A DNA stretch of 64,000 nucleotides, from positions 1,426,001 to 1,490,000 of the forward strand of contig MU008161.1 in the NCBI GenBank assembly GCA_010909165.1. Reading direction: 5' to 3'. Positions 21,148-31,079 of the stretch are shown here, piece after piece. Position 1 is the stretch's first letter, and each line of letters begins with the position of its first letter. This stretch comes from Anthoceros angustus (taxonomy: Eukaryota > Streptophyta > Anthocerotopsida > Anthocerotales > Anthocerotaceae). A model generated the notes under the pieces. It was not told where the DNA came from, searched no databases, and saw only the letters and a program-made list of their open reading frames with translations. The position numbers and the translations under genes are program-made.

Positions 21148-21696
21148 CGGCCACTGCTCCAGCTCTTTCACACGATTCTCATCCGGCCGGCTCTGGAGCA
21201 GGAGCTTCACCGGGCTGGCCTCTATTCTTCAGGACCTTTGTAAATTCCGCATCTTCGGTAGAGAATCACCTATGCCTGGATTGGCACATTCATTGAGCCT
21301 TTGTTGATGCTCTTGACATCTGAACAGGGTTTTTAGGTGGCCCTTGACATGAACATTTGTATGAATCAGCAAACACATTCTTCCTCTCTTCAACATTTCG
21401 CGGCATACCACGCCTGTCCTGGCCCCACACGCTACCTGCAGCTCGCATTAGTGCGTCTCAGGAATCGGATGCGCTAGTGTGGACAACGTCGTCTACCAGC
21501 GGCTTACATTACGGGCAGGATTTGTTGAGCGCTTAGGGCAAACAAGGCAAAAATACAAAGGGCAAAACCACACGAGGAAGTCACCAGAACTAGTAAGCGT
21601 GGTCTCGCTCGAGGAGTCTGTGCAAGGTGCCGGTCGAAGGGAGATCCGTGCGGCGCATTGAGCCGTCGCGCACGAGGAGCTCTCCTGCCTGCCATA

Positions 21697-24294
21697 ATGG
21701 TGGTCCTGGCGGCTTCCGTGATCAGCAAGACCGGGAAAGGTGCGCGATCTGGATCCGCTGGTTTGGGGTTCTGCACTGGATCTATGGCAGTCAGGCCTTG
21801 GCAATTGACGTTAGGGTGGTGTGACTATGCTGACTTCGATTTCTGGTGCGCCAGCTCTTGTTTCCCGGCAGTTTGTCGACATGCCAAGGATACGGATCGA
21901 AGGGCTGCTTGCTGCGTTCCCGAAGCTCGTTGGGAGTGGGAAGCAGCATACGTTTGTGGAGACTGAGAACGTTCGCTACGTGTATCAGCCGATGGAGAAT
22001 TTGTACCTCCTCCTTGTGACCAACAAACAAAGTAACATACTGGAGGATTTGGAGACGCTCAGGCTCTTGTCCAAGCTGGTATTGTTTAGATCGCTTTTTG
22101 TCTCTCTTGTTCCGGGAATGAAGCAGTTTTGCGAACGCTGTGTCATGCCCTGCTCAACTGGGATTTTGTTTGACTGGATTAGGTTCCAGAGTACTGCCCG
22201 ACACTTGACGAAGAGGGGATCTGCACTGTTGCCTTCACGCTGATCTTTGCCTTCGACGAAGTCATTTCATTGGGTCATAAGGAAAATGTAACTGTTGCGC
22301 AAGTTAAACAGTACACAGAAATGGAGAGTCATGAGGAAAGACTGCACAAGCTGATTATCCAGAGCAAGATCAACGATACTAAGGATGTGATGAAGCGGAA
22401 GGCCAGTGAGATTGATAAGAACAAGGTATTGACTTTGATGTTTCGTTTAGTTCTTGTGAGGTTTGGCCTAGCTGGGTTTGCGGTGTGGGATGCTTTGAAA
22501 CTGTGGAGAACTTGCCCAAGCTAAGGAAGTGGATGATTGTGTATGCAGATATTGCAGAGTGACAGGCAACGGGAATTGAAAGGAGGTTTTGCGTCTGTTA
22601 ACTCTTCGGGAGCCATCAGATTTGACAATGGTATCAGTGATTTAAGTGATCTGGGGAGCAGTTCGGGATTTGGCTCAGGCCTAGATTCAGACCCCTTCGG
22701 AAAACCAAAAGGTTGTATGCCCTTTCTCCCTCTTGCCAGAGCCTCTTGTAATGTCCAGGGCGAAATGCAGGTTAGGTGTGCTTCGTGCATCCTAATAAGC
22801 TTAACTTTTATCATTACAGGACGGTCAACACAACCTGTCCCCGCTGTTGCCAAAGGAGCTGGTATGAAGCTTGGCAAGTCACAGAAGGCAAACCAGTTCT
22901 TAGAATCCTTGAAGGCGGAAGGTGAAGTGATTGTAGAGGATGTCCATGCGGCACCTGGGCCTTTGCAGACAGCTTTTATTCCTACAGATCCTATCACTAT
23001 TACTGTGGAAGAGCGGCTTGAAGTCACTTTGAAGAAGGACGGTGGTCTGGAGAATTTTGAAGTGCAGGGTACCATGGCGTTAGTTGTTCAAAAACAAGAA
23101 GATGCTTTTCTTCAAGTTCAGGTCTGGTTTTCTTGAAGTTGAGTAAATGACAACATTTTTTTTGTCGAAAGTAGGGTTTTTCCTGCCTACATTGCCAAAA
23201 CCAACCTGAGGATGTATGCCATGCAATTCAGGGTGAAAGAAGTGTGGTAGTCTGACACTGTGAAATGATTGTCGCAGATTGAAACGGGTGAAAACAGAAA
23301 TTTCCAGTTCAAGACCCATCCCCTCATTGACAAGAACCTGTATCTAAGAGAGAATATACTCGGCTTGAAGGAGCCGAACAGACCTTTTCCAACTGGTAGC
23401 CCCTCAGGGATATTGAAGTGGCGAATGCAAAGCAAGCAGGACTCTCTTGTTCCTCTTGGCAGTAAGTGCTTGGCTGTTGGATTTCAATCTTGCACATTAG
23501 AGATCATAATTTTCTGTTGGATGCTCTGAGCCTGGCACCAAGAAACCTGAACTGCATGATGTGAGCTCTACCTCTGATGTGGGTTTGTTGTCTCCAGTAA
23601 ATTGCTGGCCCTCTGTCTCTGGCGGGGAATGTTACATCAACATTGAGTATGAAGCCTCAAAAGCATTTGATCTGCAGAATGTTGTAATCAGCATACCCTT
23701 GCCACCTTTGCGGGATCCACCAAGCATGAATCAAGTTGATGGAGACTGGACGTAAGTGAAGAGACTTCAAGTCCCCTGAACAGTATCATTGGCTGTCATC
23801 TTGTACTGATGGATCTTGTACTGGCAGGTATGATGCGCGAAAGTCCGTCCTGGAATGGTCTATCACCTTGATTGACAATACCAATCGGAAGTAAGCCATC
23901 ACGTCTATGTAATCCCAGTCTCTCCCGCTTTTGCTGCTTGTTAGACATCTGACCGTCGTCCTGTCTGTGAACTTCACCAAAACCATAGTGGGACCATGGA
24001 GTTTGTGGTGCCACCAGCAGATCCGTCGGCCTTCTTCCCGATTGATGTGAAATTCACTGCCACCAAGACATTCTGTGATATCAAGGTATGTACTTTGTTG
24101 CCTACGTGCTTAGTAAACAAGGACCTTTGGCAATTTAAAATTGTCTGACGTCGTTGAGTACTTTGTCGGCTGCATATTGCTGAATCTGTGTCGTTTGAAT
24201 TCAGGTTGGCACCGTTAAGAACACGCAAAGTGGATCTCTTGCAAAATTTGCCGGACCCACTCAGCTGGTGGTTGATAGCTACCAAGTTGTGTGA
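21697..24294 (+). CDS. Coatomer subunit delta (delta-COP)
   Basis: Subunit of the COPI coat that drives Golgi-to-ER and intra-Golgi transport. Ten exons (21697-21739, 21855-22078, 22183-22425, 22549-22711, 22820-23121, 23278-23461, 23598-23751, 23828-23890, 23989-24085 and 24205-24294) join in phase to 520 residues, the usual length. The longin-like N-terminus reads [20 protein letters not shown], followed by [18 protein letters not shown], the linker with [15 protein letters not shown] and a Ser/Gly/Asp-rich stretch. The mu-homology domain holds [47 protein letters not shown] and [16 protein letters not shown]. The stop is at 24292-24294. Confidence 0.96.
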
Positions 24295-24375
24295 TCTTAC
24301 TGCCGACAGTGATTACACGTCGGTGTTTTCATACGTTGGTAGGCAGGGCATTGAAGCCTGCCTCCACGTCGGATA

Positions 24376-24600
24376 AATGTGTACTCCTTATGGAAGGAAA
24401 GGTGCCGAACAGCCACTAGCACCGAGGAGAGGCCCTCAAATCGCAGAATGATCTCAGGAGGAGAGGCTCTCGCAATTTTTTCATTATGTGCTACTGCTTG
24501 TTGGTGGTGAGACCAGGATAGGCTGTAGCCGGGAGAAGCTTCTCCTGGCATTGTATGCCTTAGAACGGCCCCGTCATCTGTTCCCTATTGTTTACGAAGC
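24376..24600. repeat. Retroelement-derived repeat, copy 1 of about 215 bp
   Basis: The block starting GTGTACTCCTTATGGAAGGA and ending GCCCCGTCATCTGTTCCC recurs at about 25,412-25,628 with few changes (CCGAACAGCC/CAGAACATCC, ATAGGC/ATCGGC). The second copy leads directly into a reverse-transcriptase zinc-knuckle fragment, so the pair probably stems from a non-LTR element. Confidence 0.75.
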
Positions 24601-24676
24601 ACGTCCTTGTTTAGCAATCACAATTTTTAAATTGCGAAAGGTCCTTGTTTACTAAGACGTTGGAGCCGACGCAGCG

Positions 24677-24901
24677 ATGTATGGCAGCCCTTACTTGATG
24701 TATGGCAGCCCTTACTTGCAATGTATGGCAGCCCTTATTTGCAATGTATGGCAGCACTCACTTGCAATATATGGCAGCCCTCACTTGCAATGTATGGCAG
24801 CCCTCATTTGCAATGTATGGCAGCACTCACTTGCAATGTATGACACCCTCACTTGCAATGTATGGCAGCCCCTCACTTGCAATATATGGCAGCCCTCACT
24901 T
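24677..24901 (+). repeat. Minisatellite, about 23-bp unit (TTGCAATGTATGGCAGCCCTCAC)
   Basis: Roughly ten imperfect copies of TGTATGGCAGCCCTCACTTGCAA. Variants include GCACT for GCCCT and one TATGACACCC. A single related copy lies at about 26,218 in the paralogous segment. Confidence 0.9.
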
Positions 24902-25411
24902 TAGGGCAAAGGAAATGATGAGGAGCTTTAGTGGGTGAGGAGTTTTTCCAAGTCCCACATAACCTGCAATGGTATAGCATTCATATGACCATGGGAAGAT
25001 TATAGTCTCTTTCAATTGCGCACCTTGCAGTATTGCATTGAGATGACATTGGGAAGAGTATAGTCTCTTTAAGTTGCGCACCTTGGGAAGAGTATAGTCC
25101 CTTTGAGTTGCACACCTTGGGAAGAGTATAGTCTCTTGCAATGATACGATGTGTAATGTAGGGGAATGAGAACCCCTTGCTGAAGATTTCTTCCCAGGTT
25201 TGTTTTGATTTATTTTAAAAATAATAATTTAAATAGAATCTGTTCCCAATGCATTATTGAAAATTTGTATCGTCTTGCCACCATCCGTTCCTCTACCATG
25301 GCTTCAAAAGTGTCTCATAGTTTCTAAACGATGGTTGCTAATCTCAAACATGAGTTGCATTGCACCCAAGCAAATGAATTGTAGGCGTGACTAATCAAAT
25401 TGAAAAACTGT
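24902..25411. repeat. Segmental repeat, left copy
   Basis: GGGCAAAGG...TTTAGTGGGTGAGG..CCAAGTCCCACATAACCTGC, followed by three GGGAAGAGTATAGTC repeats and a block with TTGTTTTGATTTATTTT and TACCATGGCTTCAAAAGTGT. The same order recurs at 26,239-26,735. The two copies flank the RT fragment. Confidence 0.75.
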
Positions 25412-26047
25412 GTACCTGCTCCTTATTATGGAAGGAAAGGTGCAGAACATCCATTAGCACCGAGGAGAGGCCCTCAAATCGCAGAATGATCGATCTCAGG
25501 AGGAGAGGCTCTCGCAATTTTCTCACTATGTGCTACTGCGTGTTGGTGGTGAGACCAGGATCGGCTGTTGTCGGGAGAAGCTTCACCTGGCATCGTATGC
25601 CTTAGAACGGCCCCGTCATCTGTTCCCAATCTACAGCAGTTACTCATGTCATTCAGGCTAGAACAGGGGCTCTCATGCTGGCAGACGCCGCTATTCGGTT
25701 TGGGGTGGTGCCTCCGAACACACCCTTGAGCTGCCCTCTCTGCAACGCAGATCAGGGGGGGAAATCTTTAGCACATCTTCTTCTTGAGTGCAACCACGTC
25801 CTTCCGGCGCGGCAGAGGATTATGGGAGGGCTCATTCGCAAAGTCAGGCAATGTTCCCTCGGTTTTCGAGTGGAGGGGCGAGGATAAAGTAGTTGTTCTC
25901 TTAGGGGGTTCTGTGAGAGGGTCCGCGCTTTCTGGCTGGACCTATCCCTTGAAGAAAGGGGACACCCCGGGTTTCGTCCCGGTGGCCCTTTTTCTGGCGG
26001 AGGTATTACCCGCCTTCTGGGCCGCCCTTAAGGGTGACCTGGGATGA
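25412..26047 (+). pseudogene. Non-LTR retrotransposon fragment (RT C-terminal zinc knuckle)
   Basis: In the 25,675-25,887 frame the translation LMLADAAIRFGVVPPNTPLS continues into CPLCN, then HLLLECNHVLPARQRI, a C-x2-C..H-x4-C arrangement typical of the end of LINE reverse transcriptases. The upstream part of the block (25,412-25,628) is also present at 24,376. Frameshifts separate the pieces; no intact enzyme remains. Confidence 0.6.
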
Positions 26048-26194
26048 ATTCGAAATCATCATCTTGGTGGGGCAGGTCCTATTGGAAGGATGCAGATGAC
26101 CTTCCCTGGGGAGTGCACGTTCTTGGGTGAGGGCAACGATCTGTTAGGGGGTGGGGAGACAGGTGGTTTGGGACGGACAGGTTCAAGATGGCGA

Positions 26195-26735
26195 TTTTAT
26201 TGGAGCCGATGCAGCAATGTATGGCAGCCCTTATTCTCGGGCAAAGGTATAGGTGGGGAGTTTTAGTGGGTGAGGGAGTTCTTCCCAAGTCCCACATAAC
26301 CTGCGATGGTATCTAGGCACGTACTCAGATGACCTCGGGAAGAGTAAAGTCTCTTCCTGTTGGGATGATACGATGTGTAACATAGGGGAATTAGAACCCT
26401 TGCTGAAGATTTCTCCCCCGGGGTTGTTTTGATTTATTTTCAAAATACCAAATTAAAAAAAAAAATCTGTTCCCAATCAGAGGGGAATCAGAACCCTTGC
26501 TGAAGATTTCTCCCCCGAGGTTGTTTTGATTTATTTTTGAAATATCAAATTAAAAAAAATCTGTTCCCAATGCGTTATTGAAAATTTGTACCGTCTTGTC
26601 ACCATTCGTTCCTCTACCATGGCTTCAAAAGTGTCCCATAGTTTCCAAGCGGTAGTTGCTAACCTCAAACATGAGTTGCACTGCACCCGGGGGTTGGAAG
26701 CAAATGAATTGTAGGCGTCGCTAATCAAATTGGTG
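26195..26735. repeat. Segmental repeat, right copy
   Basis: Starts TTGGAGCCGATGCAGCAATG (compare 24,661), continues through GTCCCACATAACCTGC and two copies of TTGCTGAAGATTTCTCCCCC, and ends CAAATGAATTGTAGGCGT..CTAATCAAATTG as at 25,371-25,400. Confidence 0.75.
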
Positions 26736-26819
26736 AGGGTTGTTCTCTACGGTAGTACATCCCTACATAACTTGTCCCAATGTTAAATTAGTCACTAGGT
26801 ATTTGTACCTACACCTTTA

Positions 26820-28054
26820 TTAGCCTCCAATTAGGAAGGCAATGCCATAAGCTGCAGCGCTAGCAACAGCTCCAATGGAGGCTGTTTGGAGGGCACTCCA
26901 CCAAGGCTTGACGCCTGTGAACTTGCCTTTGACGTACCCGAAAATGAGCAACGCAATGATGGTGAATCCCACTGAAACCTGTAACGCCTTATCGACTCTG
27001 GGTATGAGCATGTAGGGGAGGAGAGGAACCAAACCCCCACAGATGTAGGCCAGAGCGATAGTAAAGGCACTCTGCAGAGCCCTTCCAGGATCAGGCTTTT
27101 CCAAACCCAGTTCAAACCTGCATCAAAATAAGCAGCCGTCTGAGTAAGTGATTTCGTCTGATCAAATTTCTTAGAATAAAAGTGTGCTAGCCACGTGCTT
27201 GCAGAGATACTATGCAAACTGATACACAACTGAGCACGACATATCTTCCATGTCAACTGACAAGATATGAAACTCAATGCTATGTCACCGAAAGGAGATA
27301 CCTCATCATAAAATCCAGCCAAGCCTCTGGACGCTTTCGAAGTGCTGCCACCACTGGTCTGTACTCCTCAGCCGTCAAGCCGAAATTTTGCAGTATTTCC
27401 GCAACTTCATCGGCCTCTGCGAAAGCAAAAAGCACAAGTCAGCTTTCTGGAGTGAAGACATTCGACCACAACTCAGCAACATTTATTTTGTCAGGGCAGA
27501 TGCTTCTCACCAACATCTGGCACCGTCACAATTTCCTCTTCTTCTCGTTTGCGTTCGCTATTGTAGTGATCTGCATCACTCTTAGCTGCCAAGTACCTGG
27601 ATTCATGTCCATGTGTCAGTCTAAAGGGCACTGTGACTGATTCGTGTTAAGCACCTTCGTATCTACAGAACTCGGAACAGCTGAATGCGTTGCGCAGGGA
27701 CTGCACAGCGGTAGATCTTCTCTTCAAAGTGAGCGGATCATCAACAAAATTTCAACTTGCGGCATGATCCTTCTCTAGAGTACCATTTTCCATAACAGAA
27801 ACCAATCCGCAGCGTAAGGAAAGAGAGAAGAGAGCACACCCGCCGAGGCCCATGGAAATTGCGCCCGCAGCCACCTCCGCGAGTCCTGCAGTGACAACGA
27901 TCCTGGCGGGAGTGGCAGCTCCCGACAGGCCGGCGGCAAGGGCGAAGGGCACCGTGAGCCCATCCGACATGCCGATCACGATATCCCTCACAACGTCCCC
28001 CGCTGTGAAGTGCTTCTCCACATGGCCTCCCAGAAGAGGCCCGTCGAGAGCCAT
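26820..28054 (-). CDS. VIT1: Vacuolar iron transporter (VIT1/CCC1 family)
   Basis: Moves Fe2+ (and Mn2+) from cytosol into the vacuole, probably by proton antiport. Exons 28054-27840, 27596-27511, 27416-27302 and 27117-26820 join in phase to 237 residues. Residues 1-70 contain EKHFTAGDVVRDIVIGMSDG and LTVPFALAAGLSGA, then GLAEVAAGAISMGLGGYLAA, the conserved first membrane helices with the metal-binding Asp and Glu. The cytosolic metal-binding region is YLAAKSDADHYNSERKREEE, with its characteristic acidic residues, then EEYRPVVAALRKRPEAWLDF. The last exon opens FELGLEKPDPGRALQSAF and holds the last three membrane helices. Head-to-head with the PPR gene (563 bp between starts). Confidence 0.95.
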
Positions 28055-28617
28055 GGATCTCTCCTACCCCTGCTGTCCGAGAACTGCTTTCTGAGCTGGG
28101 ATTGCGCAGTGCGGGATACTCTGGACAAGAGATGTGCAAACTGCTGAAGGCCTGGCTTGAAGTTCCCAATCCCTGTGCATGGGCAAGCAGATAAATGGCC
28201 GGGGAAGAAGAGGTGTAGCTGCAGTAACGGGTACAGGTACAACTGGACAGGGGCTATAGGGAATCTTCCTTGCGACCAGGCTTTCGCCCACTTGGTCTTC
28301 CCGTTTCGTTCGGCATTCCAGCTCGCAGGGACAAGTTCTGCAGCTTTCGGGGTTCTGTATGGTTTTTTAATCGAACAACTTGGGTGAGTGATCAACACTA
28401 AAGTCCAAACATGAAGCAGCTAGCACCTCTCCTTGCACCTGCCATGCATAATAGGGGAGCATGGAAAGAAGATTCCGGAAGTGAGGCCTTTGGAGGTCGT
28501 GTGGCTGACATACGTAGGGATGGTACCCCATTCTGCAGGTGGGGATCCGGGCATCTACCTCAGACCACTCTCGAATGGCACAGCACACGGTGTCAGGGAT
28601 TCTAGTCTGGTGTGGGG
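28055..28617. promoter_or_regulatory. Divergent region, VIT / PPR
   Basis: 563 bp between the opposite start codons. No known element was recognised; it holds both 5' leaders. Confidence 0.4.
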
Positions 28618-30912
28618 ATGGCCTTCACTTGCACAACATCGTCTGTACTTGCCCATGACTTGGACTCCTGGGCATGGGCAGGCACGGAGCTGCTTACCCT
28701 GCTCCGAGGGGACCAGCAGGAAAGTAAGCCCTGTATTCAGACGTACAGGAATCTTTTGCAGGTGTGTATGAAACACAAACGCCTTGCGCAGGCCAAGTTG
28801 GTGCATGCTCACCTGGTTGAACATGGGCTGGAAACCAACAGAGGGGTGTGCGACCTTGTGGTGGCCACGTTGGTCAAATGCGGGGGCCTTGAAGATGGGA
28901 TCCAATTGTTCAACAGGCTGCCGCACCCAAGCATTTTGTCTTGGACAGCCATCATTTCAGGTTATGTCAACAGTGGGCTATGCCGGAATGCTTTGTCACT
29001 CTTTGAGCAGATGAAAAAAGAAGGCGTGCAACCCAACAGGTATACGTTTGTCAGCTTACTGAAAGCCTGCAGCAGGTTGGAAGACCTGGAGCAAGGCAGG
29101 CAGATTCATGCTCATGCTCTCAGACTTGGGTTTGGATCAGATTTGTTTGTTAGCAGCACGTTGGTTAGTATGTATGCCAAGTGTGGGAGCATCAAGGACG
29201 CTCAGCAGGTGTTTGATGCAATGTGTCAGCGTGATGTAGTGTCATGGAATGCAATACTTGGGGCACATGCACAGCAGGAGCAAGGAGCTGAGGCTTTGAA
29301 ATTTTATCGGCGAATGCAAATGGAAGGAATCACGCCCACAGCAAGAACTTTTGTCAGTGCTCTTCAAGCTTGCGGCAGACTTGCGGAAACGGAGGAATGC
29401 ACATTTCTGGATGGGCAGTTTCTGAAGGTGGCATCTCTGCAGAAGGGACGAGAAATACACGCTAGCACCAGAGTTGGGGGTTTTGAGACCGATATCTATA
29501 TTGGGAACACTTTAGTCAGCATGTACGCCAAGTGTGGGAGCATCAAGGATGCGGAACAGGTGTTCGAAAAGCTGTCCCAGCGTGATGTTGTGACATGGAC
29601 TGCCATGATAGCAGGATACGCCCAGCAGGACCGAGGAGACATAGCCTTGGAGCTTTTTGTGAAGATGCAAAATGACAGGGTCAGGCCAAACGCAAGGACC
29701 TTTGTCAGTGCTCTCCAAGCTTGTAGCAGCCTTGCAGGGAAAGAGGAAAGCATAATGGTGGATGGGCAATATGTGAAGGTGAGGGCACTGCAGACGGGCA
29801 GGGAAATCCATGCTGGGGCAAGTTTATGCGGCTTTGAACCAGACCTCTTTGTCGCCAACACTTTGGTTAGCATGTATGCAAAATGCGGGAGCATCAAGGA
29901 TGCGGAACAGGTGTTTGAAAGGCTGTCACACCGTGATGTGGTCTCATGGACAGCTATGATTGCAGGTTATGCGCACCAGGAGCAAGGAGATAAGGCACTG
30001 CAAATCTATGGGCAGATGCAATCAGAAGGTGTGAAGTCGGATGAGTCTACATTTGTGTCAGTGCTAGAAGCATGCAGCTGTGTAGGAGCGCTAGATGTGT
30101 GTGTGCAAGTCCACCATTGTATTGTAGAAAATGGATTGGAGTCCAAAAACTCTGTGGCAACCAGCCTCATTCATGCATATGGCAAATGTGGGAGCATGGT
30201 GGATGCTCAACGAGTCTTTGACTCATTGCTCCAGCCAGACGTGGTGTCCTGGACAGCACTGATTTGTGGGTACGCACGACTGGGTGATGGTGAGATGGCC
30301 ATTGCAAGCTTCGAGGACATGAAGATGGCAGGTGTGAGACCAAACACACTCACGTTCACAGCACTCCTGTCTGCATGTAGTCATGCTGGCATGGTGGACA
30401 GGGGCCTCGCTTACTTCCAGAGCATGACTAGAGATCATGGCATCTTTGCAGAGGTGGATCATTATGCGTGTGTGATCGATCTGGTGGGCCGTGCAGGACT
30501 CTTAAGCAGGGCAGCACAGCTGGTATCGCAAATGCCAATGCCGCCTGATCTGCCAGTGTGGTTGTGTCTGTTGAGTGCTTGTCGAAAGCATTGCAATGTG
30601 GTGCTCGCAAAGCGTGCCTTCGAGGCTGCCATGGATCTGGATCCTTGGCATGCGGCAGCCTACGTGCTCATGTCAAGCATATATGCTAATGCTGGGATGA
30701 GGGAGTCTGCAATTGGGGTTGATCAGTTCGGACAGAGTGCCATTGCAAGCAAGAAGCCCGGCCAGAGCTGGATCGAGCATAAACAACAGATACATACATT
30801 TGCAGTGGGCGACCACAAGCATCAGCAAAACGCCATGATGTTTAATCTGCTCCAATCTATGGGCATCGAACTGGAGAAAGCAGGGTATGGACCGGTGTGC
30901 AAAAGATCGTAG
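28618..30912 (+). CDS. PLS-class pentatricopeptide repeat protein, E/E+ end without DYW
   Basis: PLS-class PPR proteins bind organellar RNA and act mostly in C-to-U editing or related processing. A single exon of 764 codons; ATG at 28618. About five P-L-S triplets follow a short leader; typical motifs are TLVSMYAKCGSIKDAEQVFE, RDVVSWTAMIAGYAQQ and TFVSALQAC. Two of the L-type repeats carry an extra segment with (V/L)DGQ(Y/F)(V/L)KV before GREIHA. The tail has ..DHYACVIDLVGRAGLL, then PVWLCLLSACRKHCNV and WIEHKQQIHTFAVGDHKH, and ends at CKRS, so the DYW deaminase domain is missing. If it edits RNA, a separate DYW protein would be needed. Successive repeats are nearly identical in DNA. No target organelle could be read with certainty. 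Confidence 0.92.
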   Translation: MAFTCTTSSVLAHDLDSWAWAGTELLTLLRGDQQESKPCIQTYRNLLQVCMKHKRLAQAKLVHAHLVEHGLETNRGVCDLVVATLVKCGGLEDGIQLFNRLPHPSILSWTAIISGYVNSGLCRNALSLFEQMKKEGVQPNRYTFVSLLKACSRLEDLEQGRQIHAHALRLGFGSDLFVSSTLVSMYAKCGSIKDAQQVFDAMCQRDVVSWNAILGAHAQQEQGAEALKFYRRMQMEGITPTARTFVSALQACGRLAETEECTFLDGQFLKVASLQKGREIHASTRVGGFETDIYIGNTLVSMYAKCGSIKDAEQVFEKLSQRDVVTWTAMIAGYAQQDRGDIALELFVKMQNDRVRPNARTFVSALQACSSLAGKEESIMVDGQYVKVRALQTGREIHAGASLCGFEPDLFVANTLVSMYAKCGSIKDAEQVFERLSHRDVVSWTAMIAGYAHQEQGDKALQIYGQMQSEGVKSDESTFVSVLEACSCVGALDVCVQVHHCIVENGLESKNSVATSLIHAYGKCGSMVDAQRVFDSLLQPDVVSWTALICGYARLGDGEMAIASFEDMKMAGVRPNTLTFTALLSACSHAGMVDRGLAYFQSMTRDHGIFAEVDHYACVIDLVGRAGLLSRAAQLVSQMPMPPDLPVWLCLLSACRKHCNVVLAKRAFEAAMDLDPWHAAAYVLMSSIYANAGMRESAIGVDQFGQSAIASKKPGQSWIEHKQQIHTFAVGDHKHQQNAMMFNLLQSMGIELEKAGYGPVCKRS

Positions 30913-31079
30913 ACGCTGGGTGGGACATGATATCCCTCTAATATCACAGTGTTGTCCCTAGCGATTTGAAAAGCACCTAGATACACTCCAGTTGTCCGGG
31001 AGAAGGGGAAGTAATCGCCAGCGTCTTATTTAGGTCTATTCAATATTTCAACACCGTTATCTAATATTTAGGTAGTCAT

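Noticed and set aside
29242-30855. Antisense frames within the PPR gene
   Set aside because: Shadows of repeated coding sequence on the other strand.
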